From assembly GCF_018130245.1 (NCBI RefSeq), contig NZ_JAFCKP010000010.1, forward strand, positions 62,001 through 126,000: DNA of 64,000 bases. The letters are read 5' to 3'. The position numbers and the translations under genes are program-made. Of this stretch, positions 34,172 through 43,107 are shown piece by piece (the first letter of the stretch is position 1; every line of letters starts with the position of its first letter). Origin of the DNA: Bradyrhizobium sp. SZCCT0231 (GTDB lineage Bacteria > Pseudomonadota > Alphaproteobacteria > Rhizobiales > Xanthobacteraceae). The notes under the pieces are model-generated. The model was not told where the DNA came from and did no database searches. It saw only the letters and a program-made list of their open reading frames with translations.

Positions 34172-35140
34172 ATGTCATCCGCGTTGCGCCTCTCAATCAT
34201 CCTGGTGCTCTTGCTCGCAACCACCGCATTCGGGCTGATCGCCTACAACATGAACCTGCCGAAACAGGTTCCGGTAACGGTTACGGAGCAAGGACCGGCA
34301 CCTCCTTCGACTGTCAGGTATTTCGTCGCGGCACGTCCGCTGGCGAAAGGTACATTGGCCCGCGAGGAAGATTTCACGGTGCGCTCGGTGTCGCCTGAAC
34401 GCCTCCCTGCCGGGGCGATCCTGGAAACACCCGACTCGAAGGCCGGACTTCCCGGCTCACTGGTTCGCAAGTTCGTCGACGCTGGCAGTCCGATCACCTT
34501 GCAGGACGTATTGCGACCTCGAGATCGGGGTTTCCTGGCCAGCGTCCTGGCACCGGATAGCCGTGCAATCAGCATCAAGGTGGACGAGGAGTCTGGCGTG
34601 TCGGGGCTGATCAGGCCGGGTGATCACGTTGATGTCTTGTTGACCCAGGTGTTCGAGAAGGCAGATCCCGCGCGCCGGGCCCTGAGCGAGACCGTTCTAG
34701 CCAACGTTCGAGTCATCGCGATTGACCAGGAAATCATGCAGGGCGGCCGAACCGTAAACTCGGTGGCCGGCTCGGTGGCCGGCAAGCAAGCGCAGACTGT
34801 GTCGTTGGAGCTTGCCCCGGACCAGGTCAAGAAGATCACGGTCGCAAGGCAGCTCGGAACGCTTTCCCTGGCGGTACGGGCCGCAGTCGAGCAGTGGGAT
34901 ACGGCGGACACTGGCGCCATGTCCAGCTGCGACGTGTCGCCGGAAATCGCCCGCCAGAATGCGATTGCCGGCCGGACTGCAGCGGTCGTCGTTCATTCCG
35001 GCGGTCAGATAAAGCAGTACTCGGTCAGGAGACAGGATTCCGCCGACGGCGACGTTCTGATCAATTGCGACGGGTCGGAAGTGTCCCGCCGCGGGGCGAC
35101 GATGGTGGTTCAGGCAGGCAAGTTGCTGGAGAAACGTTGA
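34172..35140 (+). CDS. cpaB: Tad pilus assembly protein CpaB/RcpC
   Basis: 322 residues. One N-terminal membrane helix (IILVLLLATTAFGLIAYNM) and then a SAF domain (YFVAARPLAKGTLAREEDFTVR). The RcpC/CpaB core follows: ISIKVDEESGVSGLIRPGDHVDVLLT, and NVRVIAIDQEI. It acts in the periplasm, probably linking the inner-membrane machine to the secretin. The stop overlaps the cpaE start as TGATG. Confidence 0.92.
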   Translation: MSSALRLSIILVLLLATTAFGLIAYNMNLPKQVPVTVTEQGPAPPSTVRYFVAARPLAKGTLAREEDFTVRSVSPERLPAGAILETPDSKAGLPGSLVRKFVDAGSPITLQDVLRPRDRGFLASVLAPDSRAISIKVDEESGVSGLIRPGDHVDVLLTQVFEKADPARRALSETVLANVRVIAIDQEIMQGGRTVNSVAGSVAGKQAQTVSLELAPDQVKKITVARQLGTLSLAVRAAVEQWDTADTGAMSSCDVSPEIARQNAIAGRTAAVVVHSGGQIKQYSVRRQDSADGDVLINCDGSEVSRRGATMVVQAGKLLEKR

Positions 35141-36342
35141 TGAGTGTCAACATAGCGGCCGTCAGTTCGCCTGAAGAAGCGACGTCTGTCGTCGCGCGCA
35201 ATCGAATCGTCTGCTTCGTCAATGACGAGCTGAGTGCTGCGGCTCTGCGCAAGGGCCTCGAAGGCAGCAACATTTCGATCAAGCGTGGCACGATCCGCAA
35301 TGCCATACGGATGCTCGAAACGGACACCGAACTATTCGCGCTGGTGACGGACATCAGCGGAATCGATGATCCGTTTGCCGAACTGGAGCGGCTGGCCGGC
35401 GTCTGCCCGCCCGATGTCCGGGTGGCTCTGATCGGTGAAAGCAGGGAGATCACCTTCTACCGCGCGCTTATGGAGCTCGGCTTGACCGAGTACCTGCCGC
35501 GGCCGATCACGCGGGACATGGTGCTGGACCAGCTGCGCCCAAAGCTGCTTGGCGATCGTGCGCCGGGGCCGACCGACCGAGGCGGGCATGTGATCTCGAT
35601 CTGTGGCGCGCAGGGCGGTGCCGGCGCAACGAGCATCGCCATCAATCTCGCGCTGCAACTGGCCGAGACCACCAAGGCCAAGGTCGCGCTGCTCGACCTT
35701 CATCTTCAAGGCGGCGAAACAGCCGTGATGCTGGGTGTTCAGCCCGGACCAGGCCTGCGCATCGCCCTGGAGAACCCGATGCGGGCGGACACGTTGTTCC
35801 TCGAGCGCGCCGCAATTGCGGTCAACGAGCGAGTTAGCCTGATTTCCGCCGATGAGGATCTGGATGCTCAGCTCGACATCACCGAGGCGGGCGTGCGGCA
35901 CGTCCTTGGTCTGCTCCGCCAACGATTCAACTACATCATTGTCGATGTCCCGGTCCCGTTTCCGTCATCCATCCATCCGGTGATCTCTCTTTCTCGGCAC
36001 GTGGTGGTGCTGCTGGAGGCCGAGGTGACCGGACTTCGCAATGCTCATGCACTGCGGACCGCCGTCACCAACATTGCCGGCAGGGATCGGGTCTTCACCT
36101 TGCTAAACCGTGCCAATCGCCCCGGCGGCCTTCCCAGGGCCGCGGTGGTCAAGGCGCTGGGGACAGAGCCAGACATGGTTGTACCCGATCTTGGGAAGGG
36201 CATGACCCAGGCGGTCAATCTCGGAATTCCCGCGCTGAAGCACGTATCAGGACTGCGACGCCATCTCGCGCCGATCGTACGGGAGATCACGGGGCTCGGC
36301 GTCGAGCGGAAGGGACGGCTGAGGAGGCTGCTCGGGCTATGA
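35140..36342 (+). CDS. cpaE: Tad pilus localisation ATPase CpaE/TadZ
   Basis: 400 residues. The N-terminal 130 residues are an atypical receiver-like domain. The rest is a MinD/ParA ATPase with the altered P-loop GAQGGAGATSIAINLALQL, then VALLDLHLQGGE and VDVPVPF. TadZ proteins place the pilus machine at its site in the cell. The canonical lysine before the glycines of the deviant Walker motif is replaced by Gln, as in some TadZ proteins, so hydrolysis may be weak. Confidence 0.92.
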   Translation: MSVNIAAVSSPEEATSVVARNRIVCFVNDELSAAALRKGLEGSNISIKRGTIRNAIRMLETDTELFALVTDISGIDDPFAELERLAGVCPPDVRVALIGESREITFYRALMELGLTEYLPRPITRDMVLDQLRPKLLGDRAPGPTDRGGHVISICGAQGGAGATSIAINLALQLAETTKAKVALLDLHLQGGETAVMLGVQPGPGLRIALENPMRADTLFLERAAIAVNERVSLISADEDLDAQLDITEAGVRHVLGLLRQRFNYIIVDVPVPFPSSIHPVISLSRHVVVLLEAEVTGLRNAHALRTAVTNIAGRDRVFTLLNRANRPGGLPRAAVVKALGTEPDMVVPDLGKGMTQAVNLGIPALKHVSGLRRHLAPIVREITGLGVERKGRLRRLLGL

Positions 36343-37721
36343 GAAAGTTTGGTAGGCGCGACGAGGAAACGTCGGTTCGCTTGCCTGCGTTGACGCCAGG
36401 CTTGGCTGCATCGACGCCAAGCGTGCCTGCATCAACGTCAAGGCGCGACGAACCTTCGATTGACCGGCCAGTGATGCCAGCCTCACTGCGCGAACGCGTC
36501 ATCGAGCAGATTGAGCCATCGGTGGCCGCAACTGTTTCGCGTGACGTCCTTCGGCGGCAGATCGAGGAAATCATCCATGGAATCGCCAATGAGGAGCGGC
36601 TCGAGCTGTCGGGTCGCGAGCAGTTTCAACTGGCGGATGAGATTGCCGACGACATGACCGGCTACGGGCCGCTGCGTCCGCTTCTGCTCGATCAATCGAT
36701 CAACGATATCATGATCAACGGGCCGAGCAGCGTTTACGTCGAACGAGCCGGCAAGCTGGAGCGGATCGCGGTGCGCTTCCGCGACAATGATCACATCGCA
36801 TCGGTGGCCCAGAAAATTGCCGCGCAAGTCGGGCGGCGCATCGATGAATCCAGTCCGATGGTGGATTGCCGCTTGCCCGATGGCAGCCGCGTCAACATCA
36901 TCTTCCCGCCGCTGGCGATCCATAGCCCCTGCATCTCGATTCGAAAATTCCCGAGCCGCCGTTTGGATATCGCCGCAATGGTCGAAAACGGCTCAATGAC
37001 CGCAGCCGTCGGACAATTGCTGGAGATCGCCGCCCGGTGTCGGCTCAATGTTCTGGTCTCCGGCGGCACCGGGTCCGGCAAGACGACGCTGCTCAACGCC
37101 ATGAGCCAGTTCATCGATCACAGCGAACGCGTCGTCACCATCGAGGATGCGGCAGAGTTGCAGCTTCAGCAGCCGCACGTGATCAGCCTGGAGACCCGGC
37201 CTCCCAGCCTTGAAGGCACGGGGCAGGTGACGCAGCGCGATCTCTTGTGGAATGCGCTGCGCATGCGTCCTGACCGGATCGTCGTGGGCGAGGTGCGCGG
37301 CGCCGAAGCGTTTGACATGCTGCAGGCGATGAACACCGGCCATGATGGTTCGATCTCCACGGTCCATGCCAATAGTGCCCGCGATGCCCTGACCCGCATC
37401 GAGAACATGGTTCAGATGGGGCAGGTGAATCTGCCGTCGCGAGCCATTCGAGCTCAGATCGTCGCTGCGCTGGATCTCATCGTGCAAGTCGAACGCATGC
37501 GCGATGGGCAACGTCGCATTGTCCAGATCAGCGAGGTCATGGGGCTGGAATCGGATGTGATCACCACCAATGACATCGCAACCTTCGAATACCAGGAGGA
37601 GGACGAGCATGGGCGGATCTCGGGCACCTACCGGACCACCTTGGCAGTCCCGAAATTCAAGAGCCGTCTCGTCTATTTCGGGCTCGATCGCGCCTGGGCC
37701 GAGGCCATGAGGCAAATATGA
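36339..37721 (+). CDS. cpaF: Tad pilus secretion ATPase CpaF/TadA
   Basis: 460 residues. N-terminal variable part rich in Pro, Ser and Thr, then the CpaF domain: [21 protein letters not shown], Walker [16 protein letters not shown], the acidic box [11 protein letters not shown] and the His box [15 protein letters not shown]. It is the hexameric motor that drives pilin polymerisation. The ATG overlaps the cpaE stop (ATGA) and its own stop overlaps tadB in the same way, so cpaE-cpaF-tadB-tadC form a tightly coupled run. Confidence 0.95.
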   Translation: MRKFGRRDEETSVRLPALTPGLAASTPSVPASTSRRDEPSIDRPVMPASLRERVIEQIEPSVAATVSRDVLRRQIEEIIHGIANEERLELSGREQFQLADEIADDMTGYGPLRPLLLDQSINDIMINGPSSVYVERAGKLERIAVRFRDNDHIASVAQKIAAQVGRRIDESSPMVDCRLPDGSRVNIIFPPLAIHSPCISIRKFPSRRLDIAAMVENGSMTAAVGQLLEIAARCRLNVLVSGGTGSGKTTLLNAMSQFIDHSERVVTIEDAAELQLQQPHVISLETRPPSLEGTGQVTQRDLLWNALRMRPDRIVVGEVRGAEAFDMLQAMNTGHDGSISTVHANSARDALTRIENMVQMGQVNLPSRAIRAQIVAALDLIVQVERMRDGQRRIVQISEVMGLESDVITTNDIATFEYQEEDEHGRISGTYRTTLAVPKFKSRLVYFGLDRAWAEAMRQI

Positions 37722-38650
37722 TACCTGAGTCCGTGATCGTCGCTGTTCTGGTGCTTGCGATGTGCGCAGCCGTCGGCTCCCTGTGGCTCGACGGCCGGGA
37801 GCGACGCATGCACCGCCGGCTTGCGGTGGCTCTACCGGCGTCCCATCCGGCCAGCCTGCCATCCATTCGCCGGGCGGAGACCGGATCCCGGTATCTGCTT
37901 CTCCACCGTTTGGCCAATTACAGGCCCGAGATGGTTCACACCTGGCATCCGGCGTATGTGCTGCTCGCGGCCGCCGTCACGGTGGCAGCGATCTTTTATG
38001 CCAATCACCTGCTGGGATTTTCCATTTTCTACGTGTCTGCCGCGGCGGTAATTGCCGCCATCGTGGTCGTGCGAGGTCTGTTTGGATGGCAGCAACGTCG
38101 CTTCGCCAGTCAACTCTTCCGACAACTGCCTGACGCCATTCAGCTGGTGACGAGTACGGTTCGATCGGGTCTGCCTGTGCACGAGGCATTTCGCACCATC
38201 GCGCGCGAGATGCCGCAACCAACGTCTGGGCAGTTTGCAATCGTCTGCAGCGAAGTGAACCTGGGAAGGCCTCCGGAGGAAGCCGTCGAAGCCGTCTATC
38301 GGCGATCGCAAGTGGCAGAGTATGCGATGTTTGCGGTGACACTTGCAGTCCAGTTGAAGTCCGGCGGCAGCTTGGCCGAGACCTTGCAGACGCTGGGCGA
38401 CACAGTGAGCCAGCGTGTCGCGCTCGCTGCTCGCGCCAAGGCGCTGGCGGGAGAAGTGATCTTTTCCTCGCGAGCACTCACGATCTCGCCCCTGATTGCC
38501 GGTGCGTTGCTATACGCGGCCAATCCGCAGAATGTCGATCTGTTGTTCACTGATCCGACTGGAAACAAGCTTCTGGCTTACGCGATAGTCTCGGTGCTCA
38601 TCGGGCATCTGGTGATAAGTTGGATGGTCAGACGGGAAACGGAACTATGA
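37718..38650 (+). CDS. tadB: Tad inner-membrane platform protein TadB
   Basis: 310 residues of the T2SSF/TadB type: an N-terminal membrane helix, two central ones (VLLAAAVTVAAIFYANHLLGFSIFYV and neighbours), the cytoplasmic LPDAIQLVTSTVRSGLPVHEAFRTIAREM block and a C-terminal helix pair. Works as a platform with TadC. Confidence 0.92.
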   Translation: MIPESVIVAVLVLAMCAAVGSLWLDGRERRMHRRLAVALPASHPASLPSIRRAETGSRYLLLHRLANYRPEMVHTWHPAYVLLAAAVTVAAIFYANHLLGFSIFYVSAAAVIAAIVVVRGLFGWQQRRFASQLFRQLPDAIQLVTSTVRSGLPVHEAFRTIAREMPQPTSGQFAIVCSEVNLGRPPEEAVEAVYRRSQVAEYAMFAVTLAVQLKSGGSLAETLQTLGDTVSQRVALAARAKALAGEVIFSSRALTISPLIAGALLYAANPQNVDLLFTDPTGNKLLAYAIVSVLIGHLVISWMVRRETEL

Positions 38651-39555
38651 CTTTCGGTCTCGGTCTGATGGCCCTCGCAGTCGCAGCTGGGACTGCGGCC
38701 TTCATGTTGATCATCCGCGAACTGCACGTCCGTGCATTGGACACGCGGGTGTCGAACGCCGTGATGGGTATCCCTTACCGGTCGGCCCCCTTCAAAGACC
38801 TGACCGGTTGGTTTTCATGGCTGGGCATGCGGTATCGGCGCTTCTACGCCGAGGAGAATCTGGAGGAGCTGCGAACGATCCTCCACTCATCCGGTTTCAA
38901 TCATCATAGGACCTTGCCGATCTGGATCGGCATCAAGGTCGTCAGCATGTTCGCGCTGCCGGTCATTGCGCTGCTTCTGGCGCAACTTTCGGGAAGGGGA
39001 CCTGCCGACGTGCTGGTCTTCACGCTGATGGGTGTGGTGATCGGAATCTTGGGTCCGCGATTGGCTCTGTCGGTGATGAAGCGGCGCTTCGATGCTGCCA
39101 TCCGGCTAGGCACGCCGGATATGATCGATCTGCTGATCGTATGCAGCGAGGCGGGAATGGGCCTGGAAAGCGGGCTGGGGCGTGTCGCCGAAGAAATGAA
39201 GTCGACCAATCCTGCCATGGCCTGGGTGCTGCACCGTCTTCTTGACGATCTCCGGATACTGCCAAGCCGCGTCGAAGCGTTCGAGAATTTGGCGTCCACT
39301 TCGGATGGTCTTCGCCGGTTCGGCACGATGATCAGCCAGAGCCTGCAATACGGAACGCCGTTGGGCCAGGCGCTACGCAGTATCGCGCTCGACCTGCGGC
39401 GGGAGCGTATTACCAAGCTGGAAGAAAGAGCGCACAAGTTGGGTGCCAAGCTGACCATCCCGATGGTGCTGTTCCTGCTTCCAGCCATGTTCGTCATCAT
39501 GGGGGGGAGTCCAATTCTGCACCTCGTGCGTTCGTTCGCCAGCTTCGGAAAGTAG
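38647..39555 (+). CDS. tadC: Tad inner-membrane platform protein TadC
   Basis: 302 residues from ATG 38647, overlapping the tadB stop as ATGA. Same F-domain family: RLGTPDMIDLLIVCSEAGMGLESGLGRVAEEM is the signature block, repeated in form with TadB, and the C-terminal helix is LTIPMVLFLLPAMFVIMGG. Partner of TadB in the inner-membrane platform. Confidence 0.92.
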   Translation: MTFGLGLMALAVAAGTAAFMLIIRELHVRALDTRVSNAVMGIPYRSAPFKDLTGWFSWLGMRYRRFYAEENLEELRTILHSSGFNHHRTLPIWIGIKVVSMFALPVIALLLAQLSGRGPADVLVFTLMGVVIGILGPRLALSVMKRRFDAAIRLGTPDMIDLLIVCSEAGMGLESGLGRVAEEMKSTNPAMAWVLHRLLDDLRILPSRVEAFENLASTSDGLRRFGTMISQSLQYGTPLGQALRSIALDLRRERITKLEERAHKLGAKLTIPMVLFLLPAMFVIMGGSPILHLVRSFASFGK

Positions 39556-39557
39556 CC

Positions 39558-40205
39558 ATGAGCACAATTGCCCTCTCGAAGAGCGGATCTTACGACCGGA
39601 TCATGCGGCTGCTCGGCAGCATGTGGTTCTTGTTGCTGGCACTTTGCGTCGCCGTCAGAATTGGGGCGTCGCTGACCGATCCATGGCCCTCGCTCTTGTC
39701 GGGTTTTTGCCTCGGCATCTTCTACATGCTCCTGGCGCTGTTGATCATGACGCGCTCGCCGGCAAAGGCGCATGCAGACGGCCTGCTTCCAAGAATAACT
39801 GCCTTCGTCGGCAGCTATCTGCCATGGACGATCAGCTTCCTCGGCAAGACCGACGACACGCTGCCGAACCTGGCATCGACGGCCTGCGTGCTGGTCGGCA
39901 CGATCATGATGCTCGTCACCATCCGACATCTGGGTCGGTCGTTCAGCCTGGTGCCGCAGGCGCGCTCGGTGGTCCAGACCGGTCCGTATCGATGGATCAA
40001 GCACCCGCTCTATGTCGCAGAAGAGATCGTGGTGCTGGGCGTCGTGCTGCAATACCTGACACCGGTTACGGTGATCGTACTGGTCCTGCATATGGGCATT
40101 CAGGTCTGCCGAATCCTTTACGAAGAAGACCTGCTTCGGCGCAATTGCCCTGAGTATTCGAGTTACGAAGCATCCCGTTGGCGAGTGATTCCTTACGTTT
40201 GGTGA
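39558..40205 (+). CDS. Membrane methyltransferase of the isoprenylcysteine carboxyl methyltransferase (ICMT)-like family
   Basis: 215 residues. Four to five hydrophobic segments precede the family's C-terminal catalytic part: LGRSFSLVPQARSVVQTGPYRWIKHPLYVAEEI, then EEDLLRRNCPEYSSYEASRWRVIPYVW. GPYRWIKHPLY is the S-adenosylmethionine site pattern of ICMT and related lipid methyltransferases. It starts two bases after the tadC stop and is followed six bases later by the tadE gene, so it belongs to the pilus operon. Its substrate is unknown; since the short CpaA lacks a methyltransferase domain, pilin N-methylation is one testable idea. Confidence 0.85.
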   Translation: MSTIALSKSGSYDRIMRLLGSMWFLLLALCVAVRIGASLTDPWPSLLSGFCLGIFYMLLALLIMTRSPAKAHADGLLPRITAFVGSYLPWTISFLGKTDDTLPNLASTACVLVGTIMMLVTIRHLGRSFSLVPQARSVVQTGPYRWIKHPLYVAEEIVVLGVVLQYLTPVTVIVLVLHMGIQVCRILYEEDLLRRNCPEYSSYEASRWRVIPYVW

Positions 40206-40211
40206 GCGGCT

Positions 40212-40730
40212 ATGCGTGGCCGGATTGTGGTGGACATGGTTCAAATCGCTGCGGCCCGGGCGCCGCGATCGCACGCGGTTTGCCCCGGTCGAGGCAGGCG
40301 CGAGTATCGTAGAGGGTCCTTCATCGCCGACCAGCGCGGCGCCGTCGCGTTCGAGACGGTCATCGTCTACATCTTCCTGGTGGCGAGCCTGCTGATGCCG
40401 CTCGCCGACGTCGCCGCCGCGGGCTTCCGGTTCATCTCCGCGTGGACGGCCTTGCGGTCTTTCGGGCAATACATTCAATACAATAATCCGCCCGACCCGG
40501 CGAACCCGGGGACCTGGGCGTCAGCGCTACAGACAACGGTCGCCGGGCATAGCATCGGTAATATCCAGGTCATGTGCGGAAGCACTGCTTGCAACTCCGG
40601 CAACCTTGGTTCGACTCCCAAGTACTTTACATTTTCGACAACTGTCACCTTGGCCCCGATTGTGTTGACGTCGGTGCTGTGTCCCAACAGTTGCACATAC
40701 ACACTGGCTTACTCAGAACGCTTCCAGTAG
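40212..40730 (+). CDS. tadE: TadE-like pseudopilin
   Basis: 172 residues. A basic N-terminal stretch of about 40 residues leads to DQRGAVAFETVIVYIFLVASLLMPL, the TadE membrane segment with a pseudopilin-like processing site (G before AVAFE). The soluble part has four cysteines (CGSTAC and CPNSC) that could form disulfides. The start is not certain; a later start nearer the membrane segment is possible. Minor pilus component. Confidence 0.85.
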   Translation: MRGRIVVDMVQIAAARAPRSHAVCPGRGRREYRRGSFIADQRGAVAFETVIVYIFLVASLLMPLADVAAAGFRFISAWTALRSFGQYIQYNNPPDPANPGTWASALQTTVAGHSIGNIQVMCGSTACNSGNLGSTPKYFTFSTTVTLAPIVLTSVLCPNSCTYTLAYSERFQ

Positions 40731-40738
40731 GTGTTTTC

Positions 40739-42112
40739 ATGCATAGTCTGCTCCGTTCCAAACGAGGCTCGGCCGCATTCGCAACAGTCATCGCGCTGGT
40801 GCCGCTCATCGGCGTGGTCGCACTCGGGGCCGAGGCCGGATCGTGGTACGTCACCAGGCAGCACGCGCAGAATGCCGCCGATGCAGCGGCCTACTCGGGC
40901 GCCTTGCGACTTGCATGCGCGAATGCTGGTGTGCTCTGCGATACATCAGTGGATTATCGCGCCAAGCAATTCGCGGCACAGAACGGGTTCTGCAACTCCG
41001 GCGACACGGCCTATCCGGGCACCAACTGTGCGACCAGCCTTCCAACGGGAATCTCGCGGGCCGTGCAGATCGATATCGGCAGCTACAGTGCGGGTTCATT
41101 CACAACGCCGCCCGCAGGAGGCGGCGGTAACGCCGTTCGCGCCCTCGTCAGTCAGCAACAGCCGGCCTACTTGGCAGCAGTGCTGGGTTTGACGACCGTC
41201 AACATCCCCGCCCAAGCCATCGCTCTGGTCGAACTGCCGAGCAAGGTGTGCGCCTTGGCGCTTGGACCTGATCCGAACGGCGGCGGAGGGGCGCTTAAAA
41301 TTGCCGGTAACGTCAGCAACAACGGCACGGGTTGCCCGATAATGTCGGATGCCAGTGTTCAGTTTGCCAGCACTGCCTCTTTCACCGGATCGGGATGGGC
41401 CGTCCTTGGTGTAACCGGCTGTAGTCCAACGAGCACCTGCACCAATCCGGGCGTTACGCACAACTACTTCATGCCGTACGCCAACAATCCGCTTAGCAAA
41501 TTGGACAGCCAATCGTTCAACAGCTTGACCTCGAGCGGGAGGCCAAACGATTTGGCATGCACTGGTACGCTGGCGCCCAATACCCCGCCGAGCAGCACTA
41601 ACCTGTACCGCAACCTAACGTGCACGACCGGGGACGTGGTAGATTTTAGTCCGGGCACGTACTTCTTCTACAATGGGACAATAAAGTTCAATGGCGGAAC
41701 CATCACCTGCAGTGCCTGCACACCCTGGCCGCCTACTGGCACAGGTCTAGGCGTCACCCTCGTATTACTCGGAGATTCGAGCATTTCCATCTCTGGCGGC
41801 GCCAGCGTTGAGCTGTCCGCTCCGTACACCAACTCCTTCTCTTCCGATCTGAACGGCGTCCTGATTGATGATCAGGCACCGAGCAGGAGCAGTAATCAAG
41901 TCAACATCACCGGCGGTACGGTAAAGCTGGGCGGTGCGATGTATTTCCCGCACGTCGACGTTACGTGGAACGGAGCGACACAAAATACCAATACGACCTG
42001 TTCACAAGTGATCGCCAAAACACTCACCATGGGCGGTGGCGGCTTCCTGAGCACGGATGGATGTAATCCGGCCGCCGTCCCTTACACCCAAGTTGTCCGC
42101 TTGGTGCAGTGA
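40739..42112 (+). CDS. tadG: TadG-like pilus assembly protein with N-terminal Tad domain
   Basis: 457 residues from ATG 40739, eight bases after tadE. SKRGSAAFATVIALVPLIGVVALGAEAGSWYVTRQHAQNAADAAAYSGAL is the Tad/TadG N-terminal anchor. The rest is a large Gly/Ser/Thr/Asn-rich extracytoplasmic region with cysteine pairs and no von Willebrand domain that I can see, unlike classical TadG. Probable minor or tip-located subunit. Its base composition is less GC-rich than the neighbours in the middle portion. Confidence 0.85.
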   Translation: MHSLLRSKRGSAAFATVIALVPLIGVVALGAEAGSWYVTRQHAQNAADAAAYSGALRLACANAGVLCDTSVDYRAKQFAAQNGFCNSGDTAYPGTNCATSLPTGISRAVQIDIGSYSAGSFTTPPAGGGGNAVRALVSQQQPAYLAAVLGLTTVNIPAQAIALVELPSKVCALALGPDPNGGGGALKIAGNVSNNGTGCPIMSDASVQFASTASFTGSGWAVLGVTGCSPTSTCTNPGVTHNYFMPYANNPLSKLDSQSFNSLTSSGRPNDLACTGTLAPNTPPSSTNLYRNLTCTTGDVVDFSPGTYFFYNGTIKFNGGTITCSACTPWPPTGTGLGVTLVLLGDSSISISGGASVELSAPYTNSFSSDLNGVLIDDQAPSRSSNQVNITGGTVKLGGAMYFPHVDVTWNGATQNTNTTCSQVIAKTLTMGGGGFLSTDGCNPAAVPYTQVVRLVQ

Positions 42113-42531
42113 TGAGAAAGCTCGATCAGCGGGGCATCGCATCGTTCGAGTTCATCCTCGTCTTCGTGTCCCTCTTCATGTTGATTTTCGCCATCTTCGA
42201 TCTCGGACGCTATGCGATCACCATGCAGTCCTTGCGGACGCTCGCGAGCGCCGGCGCCCGGGCGGCCATGATCAACTGCTACACACCCGCCGTAACGGGT
42301 CTCGTACCCAACGCATCGCCGTCAAGCTGCACGGGCGATCCCATGTCCACAACCGCAAAGCAGAACGCGGCGCCGTTCCTGTATTTCGGCGGTCTGACGC
42401 CGACGCTGAGCGTGGCATCCAGCGGCAGCAATTTGACCGTGACCGCTTCTCAAGCAGGCTTCACCATGCTGATGCCGATATGGGGTACGACCCTCAATGC
42501 GCCGAGCGCGTCAACGCAAATTCCCTTCTAG
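42112..42531 (+). CDS. Second TadE-like pseudopilin
   Basis: 139 residues from ATG 42112, overlapping the previous stop as TGATG. LDQRGIASFEFILVFVSLFMLIFAIFDLGRYA is a TadE-type leader and membrane segment, and the extracytoplasmic part is short. Its presence beside the first TadE follows the usual TadE/TadF pairing of the machine. Confidence 0.87.
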   Translation: MRKLDQRGIASFEFILVFVSLFMLIFAIFDLGRYAITMQSLRTLASAGARAAMINCYTPAVTGLVPNASPSSCTGDPMSTTAKQNAAPFLYFGGLTPTLSVASSGSNLTVTASQAGFTMLMPIWGTTLNAPSASTQIPF

Positions 42532-43107
42532 CGCACTCCCGAGCATCAGCCGATGAACACCCGACCGGCCCCTGACGATGGCGATCACGATGATGGTGGA
42601 TGCGAAGCCAAGACATGCCATCACGCCAAGTTCCACACGCCAAGTTCCACCGTGCGGGCATCATCGGCGCAGGTCAAAAATATGGCAATATACCTTACGC
42701 ATCTTGGTCGACATCGCCTTGGGTTGGCGCGTGTCGAACTGGACAGACGCTTGGGAATCGAACTGCGCCAGAGCAAGCTGCGCCTGGCCAAGTTCCTTTT
42801 GAAGACTGCAAGCCGACGCCGTTCGATCGTGAGCGGTTGTGCTGCAGCATAGTTCTGAACAGAGTTGCAGAGAGAAATGATGCTCGCCCGCAACATTGGA
42901 AAGTTTTCTTTGCTGTTTGCGGCAGGGCGGTAGGCGTCTCGTCTTGCAAGGAGGCAGCATCAAGGACGATGATCTTGGAAACGCAAAGTAACGGAATTGT
43001 AGTGGGACAACTTGTAAGCTCTGCGACGTGGTGCGCAGAGGGAACTGTTGGGGATATCGAGCACGTAGATTTGCGGGGGTGCCGCAGATCGCAGCGGGGG
43101 AACTCGA
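42532..43107. other. 576-bp region between the minor-pilin genes and cpaC, no convincing gene
   Basis: Short overlapping open frames occur on both strands but none has family features or good ribosome sites. A perfect tandem duplication lies at 42622-42649. The last 60 bases should hold the promoter of the cpaC unit. Confidence 0.55.
42622..42649. repeat. Perfect 14-bp tandem duplication
   Basis: CACGCCAAGTTCCA occurs twice back to back in the non-coding gap before cpaC. It looks like a recent slippage event or an array of two protein sites. Confidence 0.6.
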
